Part shown: positions 1-6,653 of the stretch, one piece after another
Layout: each line of letters starts with the position of its first letter
Numbering within the stretch: the first letter of the stretch is position 1
DNA from: JAAGZL01 sp050288625
Lineage (GTDB): Bacteria; Pseudomonadota; Gammaproteobacteria; Chromatiales; Chromatiaceae
NCBI GenBank assembly: GCA_050288625.1
Contig: JBNKEE010000061.1
Location: 1 to 6,673, forward strand
Length of the DNA: 6,673 bases
Direction: 5' to 3'
Notes under the pieces: model-generated
Seen by the model: only the letters and a program-made list of their open reading frames with translations
What the model was told of the DNA's origin: nothing
Databases searched by the model: none
Position numbers and translations under genes: made by a program

Positions 1-1064
1 TCGGCTTTGAGCATATCAAGAAAGGCGTTGAAGGCCGGTTCTATGGCGATAACCCGATGATCCACACCCAGGCTCTCGGCCTGCTCAATTGCATCCTCGT
101 TACTCATATCAGAGGTGTAACGAGACGGCATCAGCACCACTTCAACATTTTCCGGACCCAGGGCATCGGCCGCAATGGCCAGAGTCAGGGCCGAATCTAT
201 ACCGCCGGAAAGACCAAGCACTGCGCCCTTGAAGCCGTTTTTGGCTACATAGTCCCGCACCCCCAACACCAGGGTGTTGTATATACCTTCCAGCTCATCC
301 GGATAGTTGGATTGTTCAGCAGCAAGGGGAGTACCATTGTTGAATTCAACCAGGGCCTGGGACTCCTGATGGAATGGCGCACGTTGGGTGAGTTGCCCTG
401 CTGCGTCCATCACGAAGGATCCCCCGTCGAACACCAACTCATCCTGTCCCCCTACCAGATTCACATAGACGATGGGGATGCCGGTCTCCTGGCAACGCTT
501 ACTCACCAGATCTTCCCTCTCTACCGCCTTGCCGGTGTGGAATGGGGATGCGTTTAGATTGACCAGTATCTTGGCGCCGGCCTCAGCAGCATCAGAAGCT
601 GGCTCCCGATACCAGATATCTTCACATATGGTGAGCCCTACCGGGACGCCATTCAGTTCCACCACGCAGGGCTGGTCACCCGGCTCAAAGTAGCGTTTCT
701 CATCGAACACACTGTAGTTTGGCAGCAAGGTCTTGAAATACTCAGCAACGATCTCGCCATCACGGATCACGCCGGCGGCATTAAATAGTTTGCCGTTCTG
801 GCAACGAGGATAACCCAAGATGACATCTACGCCGGTTATCTCTTGGCATATCTCGTCCAGGGTCATTTCTACTCTTTTGACCAATTCAGATCGCAGCAGC
901 AGATCCTCCGGTGGATACCCTGTCAGGGTAAGTTCCGGAAAGACGATCGCATGAGCTCCTTGCTCATCCCGGGCGTATTTGGCCGCATCAATAACCCGCC
1001 TGCCGTTACCGGCGATATCTCCGACCAGAAGATTGAGTTGTGCTAATGATATTTTTAGATCCAA
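1..1064 (-). CDS. nadE: Glutamine-dependent NAD(+) synthetase, C-terminus cut by window edge
   Basis: The enzyme makes NAD from deamido-NAD, ATP and glutamine in the cytoplasm, the last step of NAD synthesis. I translated the minus strand from 1064; 354 codons are visible. Residues 1 to about 260 form a nitrilase-type glutaminase domain. Its catalytic triad is E44 (in FPEL), K111 (in FKTLLPNY) and C147 (in ICEDIW); the family motifs NLNASPFHTGK (169-179) and GGQDELVFDGGSF (205-217) are also present. The synthetase domain then begins, with the pyrophosphate loop SGGIDS at 286-291. The family is usually about 540 residues, so roughly 185 are missing beyond base 1. The start is taken as TTG at 1064-1062: the frame has a TAA nine codons upstream or less, there is no nearby in-frame ATG or GTG, and an AAAAGG lies 8 bases ahead. 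The gene follows sucD in the same direction after a 172-base gap, so it may have its own promoter. Identification is firm; the start is probable. Confidence 0.95.
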   Translation of the reverse strand, partial: MDLKISLAQLNLLVGDIAGNGRRVIDAAKYARDEQGAHAIVFPELTLTGYPPEDLLLRSELVKRVEMTLDEICQEITGVDVILGYPRCQNGKLFNAAGVIRDGEIVAEYFKTLLPNYSVFDEKRYFEPGDQPCVVELNGVPVGLTICEDIWYREPASDAAEAGAKILVNLNASPFHTGKAVEREDLVSKRCQETGIPIVYVNLVGGQDELVFDGGSFVMDAAGQLTQRAPFHQESQALVEFNNGTPLAAEQSNYPDELEGIYNTLVLGVRDYVAKNGFKGAVLGLSGGIDSALTLAIAADALGPENVEVVLMPSRYTSDMSNEDAIEQAESLGVDHRVIAIEPAFNAFLDMLKA

Positions 1065-1072
1065 TGGGATTG

Positions 1073-1078
1073 CCTTTT
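1073..1078 (-). promoter_or_regulatory. Shine-Dalgarno that supports the TTG start of nadE
   Basis: On the minus strand the sequence AAAAGG ends 8 bases before the TTG at 1064. The spacing is normal for a ribosome binding site. The conserved start of the protein (KISLAQLNLLVGDI) follows three residues later, and an in-frame TAA lies only a few codons further upstream. The site therefore decides in favour of a non-ATG start. Confidence 0.6.
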
Positions 1079-1097
1079 ATGCCGGAGTAAGCGGCAT
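1079..1097 (-). other. Small hairpin in the nadE leader
   Basis: The arms ATGCCG (1079-1084) and CGGCAT (1092-1097) are perfect reverse complements around a 7-base loop. In the nadE transcript this stem sits directly before the AAAAGG ribosome binding site, so it could affect translation start. No T-run follows it on the minus strand, so it is not a standard terminator. A six-pair stem can arise by chance and no regulator is suggested by the sequence. Confidence 0.3.
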
Positions 1098-1127
1098 GAA
1101 AAATATAATTGCTGTCCCGTTAATCCA

Positions 1128-1213
1128 CTCTCCCCTACGGGGAGAGGGTTAGGGTGAGGGGGAGATTTATAGCTTTCACCCTCACCCCTGCCCTCTCCCT
1201 CATAGGGAGAGGG
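1128..1213. repeat. Composite palindromic intergenic repeat (REP/MITE-like)
   Basis: The element is built from nested inverted repeats. The left end is a perfect hairpin: CTCTCCCC (1128-1135), a 3-base loop, then GGGGAGAG (1139-1146). The right end is a perfect hairpin: CCCTCTCCCT (1191-1200), a 3-base loop, then AGGGAGAGGG (1204-1213). In addition, 1142-1160 and 1179-1197 are inverted copies matching at 16 of 19 positions, so the whole block can fold into one long cruciform or stem. TAAT occurs just outside both ends (1121-1124 and 1220-1223), which could be a short target duplication or chance. No coding capacity is seen. From memory, repeats rich in CCCTCTCCC and CTCACCC are common between genes in many gammaproteobacteria. 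Sitting between sucD and nadE, it could attenuate read-through or protect the sucCD messenger 3' end, but no T-run marks a classical terminator. Confidence 0.8.
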
Positions 1214-1236
1214 AGATAGTAATGACTAGAACTGCT

Positions 1237-2106
1237 TTAGCTCATAAGCTCCAGCATCTTCTTACCCAGCTCCGCTGGGGAACGCACGGTGGCGACACCT
1301 GCTGCCTCCAAGGCGGCGAACTTGCCGTCAGCCGTACCTTTACCACCACTAACGATGGCGCCAGCATGACCCATGCGTTTACCGGCTGGGGCGGTCACGC
1401 CAGCGATGTAGGCCACCACCGGCTTGTCGATATTGGCCTGTATGTACTCGGCCGCATCCTCTTCGGCGCTGCCGCCGATCTCGCCCACCATGATGATGCC
1501 CTCGGTCTTGGGATCATCCTTGAATAGCTTGAGCACGTCGATGAAATTCATGCCCTGTATCGGGTCACCACCGATACCCACGCAGGTGCTCTGACCCAAG
1601 CCGGTCACCGTAGTCTGGTATACCGCCTCATAGGTCAGGGTGCCGGAGCGGGATACCACACCGATCTTGCCAGGCTTGTGGATCATACCCGGCATGATGC
1701 CGATCTTGCACTCACCCGGAGTTATAACACCAGGGCAGTTGGGGCCAACCAGGATAGAGTCACTATCAGCCAGGGCCGCCTTTACCTTCATCATATCCAG
1801 CACCGGGATTCCCTCGGTGATAGCCACTATCACCTTGATGCCGGCATCGGCCGCTTCCAGGATGGCGTCAGCCGCGAACGGAGGCGGCACATAGATCATG
1901 GTGGCGTCTGCGTCAGTGGCGTCTACCGCATCCTGTACCGTGTTAAAAACCGGCAAGTCCAGATGAGTCTGCCCGCCCTTGCCTGGGGTTACTCCACCAA
2001 CCACGTTAGTGCCGTAGGCAAGCGCCTGTTCGGTATGAAAGGTGCCCTGCTTGCCAGTGAAGCCCTGGCATATGACCTTGGTGTCTTTATTTATAAGAAT
2101 ACTCAT
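1237..2106 (-). CDS. sucD: Succinyl-CoA synthetase (ADP-forming), alpha subunit
   Basis: The alpha subunit binds CoA and carries the phosphohistidine of succinyl-CoA synthetase. That enzyme interconverts succinyl-CoA, ADP and phosphate with succinate, CoA and ATP in the TCA cycle. The 289 residues match the usual length of about 290. The CoA-binding Rossmann part begins with QGFTGKQGTFHT (14-25). GPNCPG (121-126) and the central SRSGTLTYE (152-160) are family signatures. The phosphorylated histidine is H247 in GKRMGHAGAI, equivalent to His246 of E. coli. The ATG at 2106 is preceded by AAGGGGAG six bases upstream, an excellent ribosome binding site that overlaps the sucC stop codon. Only 12 bases separate the two genes, so they are co-transcribed and probably translated in step. 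The gene is intact, with no missing key residue seen. Confidence 0.98.
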   Translation of the reverse strand: MSILINKDTKVICQGFTGKQGTFHTEQALAYGTNVVGGVTPGKGGQTHLDLPVFNTVQDAVDATDADATMIYVPPPFAADAILEAADAGIKVIVAITEGIPVLDMMKVKAALADSDSILVGPNCPGVITPGECKIGIMPGMIHKPGKIGVVSRSGTLTYEAVYQTTVTGLGQSTCVGIGGDPIQGMNFIDVLKLFKDDPKTEGIIMVGEIGGSAEEDAAEYIQANIDKPVVAYIAGVTAPAGKRMGHAGAIVSGGKGTADGKFAALEAAGVATVRSPAELGKKMLELMS

Positions 2107-2118
2107 GTTCTGCTCCCC

Positions 2119-3282
2119 TTAACCCTTGGCCACTGCAACGACCTGTTCGGCCGCTTCACTTAGATCGGCAGCGGTGGTAATCGCCAGTCCGCTGTTGGCC
2201 AGGATCTCCAGGCCCTGTGGTGCATTGGTCCCTTCCAGTCGAACCACTACCGGCACATTCACACCCACCTCTTTAACCGCCGCAATGATACCCTCTGCGA
2301 TGAGGTCGCAACGTACGATGCCGCCGAAGATGTTGACCAGAACCGCCTCAACCTTATCGTCGGACAGAATCAGTTTGAAGGCCTCGGCCACACGTTCGGC
2401 AGTGGTGCCACCTCCCACATCTAGGAAGTTGGCCGGGGTGCCGCCCTTAAGCTGGACCAGGTCCATGGTGGCCATGGCCAGACCGGCACCGTTCACCATG
2501 CAGCCGATGTTGCCATCCAGGGTGATGTAGTTTAGGTCATGTTCCTTAGCCGCCGCCTCGCGGGCGTCCTCCTGGCTGATGTCACGTAGGGCCACCAGTT
2601 CAGGGTGGCGATATCCGGCGTTGTCATCCAGGTTGATTTTTGCGTCCAGGGCGATCAGATCTCCAGCCTTGGTTACAACCAGGGGGTTAATCTCCACCAG
2701 ACTGGCATCTGATTCCACAAACAGGTTATACAGGCCGAACATGAACTTCTGAAAGTCACGTATCTGCTGTCCCTCAAGTGCCAGAGCGAAGGCCAGCTTC
2801 CGGCACTGGTATGGCTGCAGGCCAGCAGCATGATCAATGGTGATGGTATGTATCTGCTCCGGGGTCTCTGCAGCGACCTCTTCGATATTCATACCACCGG
2901 CCTGAGATGCCATGAACAGAACCTTGCGTGATTCACGGTCAACCAGAACGCTCAGATAGAGCTCACGACCAATGTCTGTGGGCTCTTCCACCAGGAGAGT
3001 ATTGATAGGAAGACCAGGTTCTCCAGTCTGCTTGGTTGCCAACATGCTGCCCAGCATACGATCGGCCTCGGCCTCCACTTGGTCCAGGCTATCCACCAGT
3101 ACTACGCCACCGGCCTTACCCCTACCGCCCGCATGCACCTGCGCCTTAACCACCCAGCGCGCTCCTCCGAGTTGCTGAGCAGCTTTTCTCGCCTCAGATA
3201 CGGAACTCGCAGGGTTCCCCTTGCTTACGGGAATCCCGTACTTTGCAAACAACTGCTTCGATTGATATTCGTGTAGGTTCAT
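2119..3282 (-). CDS. sucC: Succinyl-CoA synthetase (ADP-forming), beta subunit
   Basis: The beta subunit binds the nucleotide and succinate and pairs with SucD as the TCA-cycle succinyl-CoA synthetase. The 387 residues fit the E. coli length of 388. The N-terminal ATP-grasp fold shows K46 and the glycine-rich GGRGKAGG (52-59). VEINPL (196-201) and LDAK (212-215) give the metal-binding positions E197, N199 and D213, the same numbers as in E. coli. The C-terminal ligase domain shows GCMVNGAGLAMATMD (260-274), FLDVGGG (286-292), NIFGGIVRCD (317-326) and VRLEGTN (347-353). The ATG at 3282 begins the expected MNLHEYQSKQLF. The ribosome binding site is poor: upstream is mostly ACATAAAAC, with GGA no closer than 12 bases. 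sucAB are not adjacent, unlike in E. coli. The gene diverges from the pilSR operon. Confidence 0.98.
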   Translation of the reverse strand: MNLHEYQSKQLFAKYGIPVSKGNPASSVSEARKAAQQLGGARWVVKAQVHAGGRGKAGGVVLVDSLDQVEAEADRMLGSMLATKQTGEPGLPINTLLVEEPTDIGRELYLSVLVDRESRKVLFMASQAGGMNIEEVAAETPEQIHTITIDHAAGLQPYQCRKLAFALALEGQQIRDFQKFMFGLYNLFVESDASLVEINPLVVTKAGDLIALDAKINLDDNAGYRHPELVALRDISQEDAREAAAKEHDLNYITLDGNIGCMVNGAGLAMATMDLVQLKGGTPANFLDVGGGTTAERVAEAFKLILSDDKVEAVLVNIFGGIVRCDLIAEGIIAAVKEVGVNVPVVVRLEGTNAPQGLEILANSGLAITTAADLSEAAEQVVAVAKG

Positions 3283-3329
3283 GTTTTATGTGATCCGTCC
3301 GCCAGAAAAGGGGTATTATTCTTATCTAA

Positions 3330-3348
3330 TTTTGCCTAATGTGCAAAA
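3330..3348. promoter_or_regulatory. Inverted repeat TTTTGC-N7-GCAAAA, possible operator
   Basis: The arms TTTTGC (3330-3335) and GCAAAA (3343-3348) are perfect reverse complements with a 7-base centre. The repeat lies between the divergent sucC and PP0621-type genes and overlaps the weak sucC promoter candidate, a sensible place for a regulator to bind. It also covers the upstream ATG (3339) of the small gene, which argues mildly that translation begins at the later ATG. No known regulator is recognised from the motif. Confidence 0.3.
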
Positions 3349-3351
3349 CTT

Positions 3352-3356
3352 GGAGG
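3352..3356 (+). promoter_or_regulatory. Likely Shine-Dalgarno of the small PP0621-type gene
   Basis: GGAGG is the only strong ribosome binding sequence in the region. It ends 15 bases before the ATG at 3372, which is longer than ideal, and lies inside the reading frame if the ATG at 3339 were used. No other in-frame ATG, GTG or TTG lies closer. It therefore favours the 3372 start but does not prove it. Confidence 0.45.
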
Positions 3357-3371
3357 CAATATTTACATAAT

Positions 3372-3611
3372 ATGGTCATTCGATTTATTTTATTAGCCCT
3401 GGTTTTATGGCTGTTGATATCGGCCATACGCAGGTATGCGAATCAACGCAAACAAAGAGGTAATAAACGTAAATCCAGGCAACATATAGATATGGTGGCC
3501 TGCGATCGCTGCGGGGTGCATATTCCACAAAAAGAAGCCATCTACAAGGACAATAACTATTATTGCTGTGATGAACATTCGAGGATGCCCAGTAATGAGG
3601 AACAAAGATAG
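3372..3611 (+). CDS. PP0621-type small membrane-anchored Cys/His-rich protein
   Basis: The predicted protein has 79 residues. Residues 3-19 (IRFILLALVLWLLISAI) form one membrane helix, followed by a strongly basic stretch (20-37), which suggests an N-terminal anchor with the rest in the cytoplasm. The C-terminal part has CDRC (44-47), then GVHIP, then YYCCDEH with C65, C66 and H69. The CxxC plus CxxxH arrangement looks like a small zinc-binding knuckle. This matches my memory of the PP0621 family of proteobacteria, whose function is unknown to me. An in-frame ATG at 3339 would add 11 residues, but it has no good ribosome binding site and 3372 places the helix at the very N-terminus. The TAG stop abuts the ATG of pilS with no gap, so the two are very likely translationally coupled. 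A role linked to PilS or the pilus is inference from position only. Confidence 0.82.
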   Translation: MVIRFILLALVLWLLISAIRRYANQRKQRGNKRKSRQHIDMVACDRCGVHIPQKEAIYKDNNYYCCDEHSRMPSNEEQR

Positions 3612-5243
3612 ATGTTTAACCTAGGGTTAAGCGGTGACAAAAGATCTGAAGCAAACGATCTGTCCAGGGCTAGCAGCTGGCGCACCCTTAGGATTTTTTT
3701 CATCTATCGAGCAACCCTATCCTCATCTTTAGCCCTCTTCTTCTTCACAGGCACAGGACCTGAATTCCTGGGACGATACAATCCAACACTTTTTGCCCTG
3801 GTTTGTGTGCTATATCTGGGTATGGTGGCAATCAGCGGAATACAACTATACCTGCGTAGCTCCAACCCTCAGAGGCAATCATACGTCCAGGTATATTTGG
3901 ACATCATTGCAATCACCTTCCTGATGCATGCTAGTGGCGGCGTAACCACCGGGCTTGGAATGCTTCTAGTTATATCAATAGCTGCAGGAAGCGCCGTAAT
4001 GCGGGGACGTACGGCACTAGTATTTGCAGCTATCGCAACATTCTGCATCCTTGGTGAACAGGTATACAGTCAATTACACCGATCCTTCCCAAGTAGCGCC
4101 TACACCCAGGCCGGCCTACTGGGAGCAAGCTTTTTCGCTATGGCGATCCTGGCAGATGTTCTCTCCAAGTATCTACGCGAATCAGAGCGATTGGTCAGCC
4201 AGAGGGAATTTGACCTGGCAAATCTGGAACAGCTAAACGAATACATCATTCGTCATATGCAGACCGGGATCATAGTAGTAGACACACATGAACGCATACG
4301 TTTGATAAATGAATATGCCTGGTATCTGCTGGACATGCCAGATGCGTCAACAGGTCACCTACTGGAGCAAGCGTCGCCTGAACTATCCGGTCAGCTTAAG
4401 CTATGGAGTGATAATCAAACAAATCCGACTAAAGCCGTTCATACAACACCGAGTGGAAAGGAACTTGAGGCTAAATTCACCCAGCTCGGACGCACACAAA
4501 AGGAAGGCACGCTCATATATATTGAAGACACCGCAACCGTAAACATGCGCGCACAGCAGTTGAAGCTTGCATCACTAGGTCGCCTCACTGCCAGCATTGC
4601 CCACGAAATACGCAATCCTCTGGGAGCTATCAGCCATGCACAGCAGCTACTGGGAGAGTCATCCCATCTGGATGATGCAGATAAACGATTAAACCATATC
4701 ATCCATACAAACACCGAACGGGTAAACGACATTATCGAAAGCGTCATGCAGCTATCTCGCCGCCAACAGTCACGCCCAGATAACATCAGACTAGGACCAT
4801 GGTTAAAAGAGTTCGCAGAAGATTTCGCTGACACTCACCAACTGGCAGAAGGATCTATGCAAATCACCATACAGCCTGACCGCACTCAGATTCAGTCCGA
4901 TCCAATCCAGCTAAGACAGCTGCTAACAAATCTGTGCGAAAACTCCATAAGTCACTTCCACCTGGAAAAAGAACACCTGAAGATAACCATAAACGGAGGA
5001 GCTACACGAGAGTCAGGAAGACCATTTTTGGAGATCATTGACAACGGTCCAGGCATTAAACAGGATGTGGCGAAACAGATTTTTGAGCCATTTTTCACTA
5101 CCCGCAATATCGGCACCGGACTCGGGCTTTACATAGCCAAAGAGCTTAGTGAAGCTAATAATCTTAAACTAGAATACAAACCAACACCTATGGGGGGAAG
5201 CTGTTTTCGTATAAGCTTTCCAGACATACATCCCAGAGGCTAA
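3612..5243 (+). CDS. pilS: Membrane sensor histidine kinase PilS of the type IV pilus system
   Basis: PilS senses a membrane signal (in Pseudomonas, the level of pilin in the inner membrane) and controls phosphorylation of PilR. The 543 residues begin with six hydrophobic segments, roughly 26-47, 58-80, 93-108, 110-130, 134-150 and 166-186, the usual PilS layout. A PAS domain covers about 204-310. The dimerisation and phosphoacceptor domain has H331 in IAHEIRNPL. The ATPase domain shows the N box with N444, the G1 box DNGPGI (477-482), the F box FEPFFTT (491-497) and the G2 box GTGLGL (501-506). All catalytic motifs are present. The ATG at 3612 follows the upstream stop directly, with GAGG 11 bases before it. 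pilR starts 9 bases after the stop. The N-terminal 20 or so residues before the first helix are polar. Codon choice (ATA, CTA, AGA) is more relaxed than in sucCD, as expected for low expression. Confidence 0.95.
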   Translation: MFNLGLSGDKRSEANDLSRASSWRTLRIFFIYRATLSSSLALFFFTGTGPEFLGRYNPTLFALVCVLYLGMVAISGIQLYLRSSNPQRQSYVQVYLDIIAITFLMHASGGVTTGLGMLLVISIAAGSAVMRGRTALVFAAIATFCILGEQVYSQLHRSFPSSAYTQAGLLGASFFAMAILADVLSKYLRESERLVSQREFDLANLEQLNEYIIRHMQTGIIVVDTHERIRLINEYAWYLLDMPDASTGHLLEQASPELSGQLKLWSDNQTNPTKAVHTTPSGKELEAKFTQLGRTQKEGTLIYIEDTATVNMRAQQLKLASLGRLTASIAHEIRNPLGAISHAQQLLGESSHLDDADKRLNHIIHTNTERVNDIIESVMQLSRRQQSRPDNIRLGPWLKEFAEDFADTHQLAEGSMQITIQPDRTQIQSDPIQLRQLLTNLCENSISHFHLEKEHLKITINGGATRESGRPFLEIIDNGPGIKQDVAKQIFEPFFTTRNIGTGLGLYIAKELSEANNLKLEYKPTPMGGSCFRISFPDIHPRG

Positions 5244-5252
5244 AGTTATACA

Positions 5253-6599
5253 ATGAGTAATCCTCTCGCACTAATCGTTGACGACGAACCGGATATAAGG
5301 GAATTACTGGAACTGACCCTCACCCGCATGGGCGTAGACACTAAGGCAGCGGCAGATCTGTTAGAGGCACGCAACCTGCTGAAAGAACAAACATTCGATT
5401 TATGCCTAACAGATATGCGCCTCCCAGACGGCAACGGAATTGATCTGGTACGAGAGATTGGAACGGACCATCCGCAACTTCCTGTTGCCGTGATCACCGC
5501 CCACGGTAATATGGATAGTGCAATTGAGTCACTCAAGGCCGGAGCATTTGATTTTGTCTCTAAGCCAGTTGATCTCAAACTGCTACGCAGCCTGGTAGAA
5601 ACAGCCCTGAGGCTTAATAAGCGAGAAGAACAGACTAAGCTAATAGAGGATACTGCATCTACTGCCACTACTACCCTTCTGGGCAAATCCGAGTCCATAG
5701 AATCTATCCGTAAGATGACCATGAAACTTGCCCGCAGTCAGGCGCCAGTCTACATAAGCGGTGAATCTGGGACGGGAAAGGAACTTGCGGCTCGACTGAT
5801 CCACGATCAGGGCCCAAGATCGGATCAGGCATTTGTAGCTGTGAACTGTGGAGCCATACCTCAAGAGCTGATGGAGAGTGAATTCTTCGGCCACAAAAAG
5901 GGGAGTTTCACCGGAGCTATTGCGGATAAAGATGGTCTGTTCCACACCGCAGATGGCGGCACCCTATTCCTGGATGAGGTGGCAGACCTCCCCATGCCTA
6001 TGCAGGTAAAACTGCTACGCGCCATTCAGGAAAAGAGTATTCGGACCGTAGGCGATCAACATGAGATACCGGTGGATGTGCGAATAATAAGCGCGTCTAA
6101 TCAGGATCTGGCGCAGATGGTGGAAGAGCAGGAGTTTCGTCAAGACCTGTTCTATCGCATCAACGTCATTGAGTTACATATCCCCCCCCTGCGTGAACGC
6201 AAAGAGGACATACCTGTTCTGGTCAACAACATACTTACAAGACTTTCTGAAGAAAACGGAGTGGCAAAACCTAGGATTGAACGAGATGCGCTCAACAAGA
6301 TCTATAACCATCCCTTTCCCGGGAATGTCAGACAGCTAGAAAACACTCTAGAACACGCCCTAGCCCTGTGTGATGACGGAACAATAACCATAGAGCACCT
6401 AAATCTACCAGAATCTGCCTCTGTACCCTCAGACATAGGTGAGGATCAATCACTGGAGGAGTATCTGGAACAGGTGGAAAGACAGATCATTACCAAGGCC
6501 CTGGAAGATACCCACTGGAACCGTACCGCTGCAGCAAAAAAATTGGGGCTCAGCTTCCGAGCCTTGCGTTATCGTCTCAGCAAACTGGGTATAGATTAG
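5253..6599 (+). CDS. pilR: Sigma-54-dependent response regulator PilR of the type IV pilus system
   Basis: PilR, when phosphorylated by PilS, activates sigma-54 transcription of the major pilin gene and other surface functions. The 448 residues are full length. The receiver domain (about 4-120) has D10, D11, the phosphoacceptor D54 in LTDMRLPDG, T82 and K104. The AAA+ domain (about 142-380) has Walker A GESGTGKE (170-177), the sigma-54 contact loop GSFTGA (217-222), Walker B GGTLFLDE (235-242) and arginines R296 and R302 in FRQDLFYR. The C-terminal Fis-type helix-turn-helix lies at about 405-446 (NRTAAAKKLGLSFRALRYR). Serine in place of alanine in the GAFTGA loop is normal for PilR as I remember it. 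The gene begins 9 bases after pilS; the nearest purine-rich ribosome site is GAGG at 5236-5239, inside the end of pilS. The downstream 74 bases carry two palindromes that could be targets of this or related regulators. Confidence 0.96.
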   Translation: MSNPLALIVDDEPDIRELLELTLTRMGVDTKAAADLLEARNLLKEQTFDLCLTDMRLPDGNGIDLVREIGTDHPQLPVAVITAHGNMDSAIESLKAGAFDFVSKPVDLKLLRSLVETALRLNKREEQTKLIEDTASTATTTLLGKSESIESIRKMTMKLARSQAPVYISGESGTGKELAARLIHDQGPRSDQAFVAVNCGAIPQELMESEFFGHKKGSFTGAIADKDGLFHTADGGTLFLDEVADLPMPMQVKLLRAIQEKSIRTVGDQHEIPVDVRIISASNQDLAQMVEEQEFRQDLFYRINVIELHIPPLRERKEDIPVLVNNILTRLSEENGVAKPRIERDALNKIYNHPFPGNVRQLENTLEHALALCDDGTITIEHLNLPESASVPSDIGEDQSLEEYLEQVERQIITKALEDTHWNRTAAAKKLGLSFRALRYRLSKLGID

Positions 6600-6603
6600 C
6601 TAT

Positions 6604-6619
6604 TGTGAACCAGATCACC
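6604..6619. promoter_or_regulatory. Candidate CRP/Vfr-family binding site after pilR
   Basis: TGTGAACCAGATCACC matches the cAMP-receptor core TGTGA-N6-TCACA at 9 of 10 fixed positions. It also fits the central part of the Pseudomonas Vfr consensus as I remember it (TGNGAWNYAGWTCACA), failing only at the last base. It begins 5 bases past the pilR stop codon and is non-coding in the annotated genes. Vfr is known to promote type IV pilus functions in Pseudomonas, so a site here fits a pilus gene lying just downstream. The target gene is outside the window and binding is inferred. Confidence 0.5.
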
Positions 6620-6636
6620 CTTTCAGCAGACTGCGT

Positions 6637-6653
6637 GTGACAATTTTTGTCAC
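6637..6653. promoter_or_regulatory. Perfect palindrome GTGACAA-TTT-TTGTCAC, possible operator
   Basis: The 7-base arms are exact reverse complements around TTT. Both half-sites read TTGTC on one strand or the other, close to the (C/G)TGTC core reported for PilR sites ahead of Pseudomonas pilA, although the first base differs. The 17-base two-fold form suits a dimeric Fis-type helix-turn-helix such as PilR carries. The centre lies about 33 bases from the centre of the CRP/Vfr-like site, close to three helical turns. It could alternatively be a weak pilR terminator, since CTTTTTC follows 11 bases later, but the stem is AT-rich. A matching sigma-54 promoter is not seen before the window ends. 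Confidence 0.4.

Larger units (their letters stand above)
3283..3371. promoter_or_regulatory. Divergent intergenic region between sucC and the pilSR operon
   Basis: These 89 bases separate two genes facing away from each other, so promoters for both must lie here or further into the genes. The region is AT-rich compared with sucCD. A possible minus-strand promoter for sucC is TTGCAC (3346-3341), then 17 bases, then an AT-rich hexamer near 3323-3318, but it matches the sigma-70 consensus poorly. I see no convincing plus-strand -35/-10 pair and no sigma-54 motif. Assignment as a promoter region rests on gene layout rather than on a clear motif. Confidence 0.45.

Noticed and set aside
57..557. 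Long plus-strand open frame of 166 codons
   Set aside because: It lies antisense to nadE, whose minus-strand translation shows all the catalytic motifs. The plus-strand product has no recognisable domain and is a shadow frame.
1128..1146. Intrinsic terminator for sucD or nadE
   Set aside because: The hairpins are strong, but no T-run follows them on either strand. A palindromic repeat explains them better.
1222..2163. Several plus-strand open frames opposite sucD
   Set aside because: They overlap one another and lie antisense to a complete, well-matched sucD. They are low-complexity shadow frames.
3405..3605. Minus-strand open frame of 66 codons opposite the small PP0621-type gene
   Set aside because: The plus-strand frame has a family match, a CxxC/CxxxH motif and coupling to pilS. 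The minus frame has no supporting feature.
5901..5918. Serine in the GAFTGA loop of PilR as a loss-of-function change
   Set aside because: GSFTGA is the normal form in PilR proteins as I know them, and the rest of the AAA+ motifs are intact.
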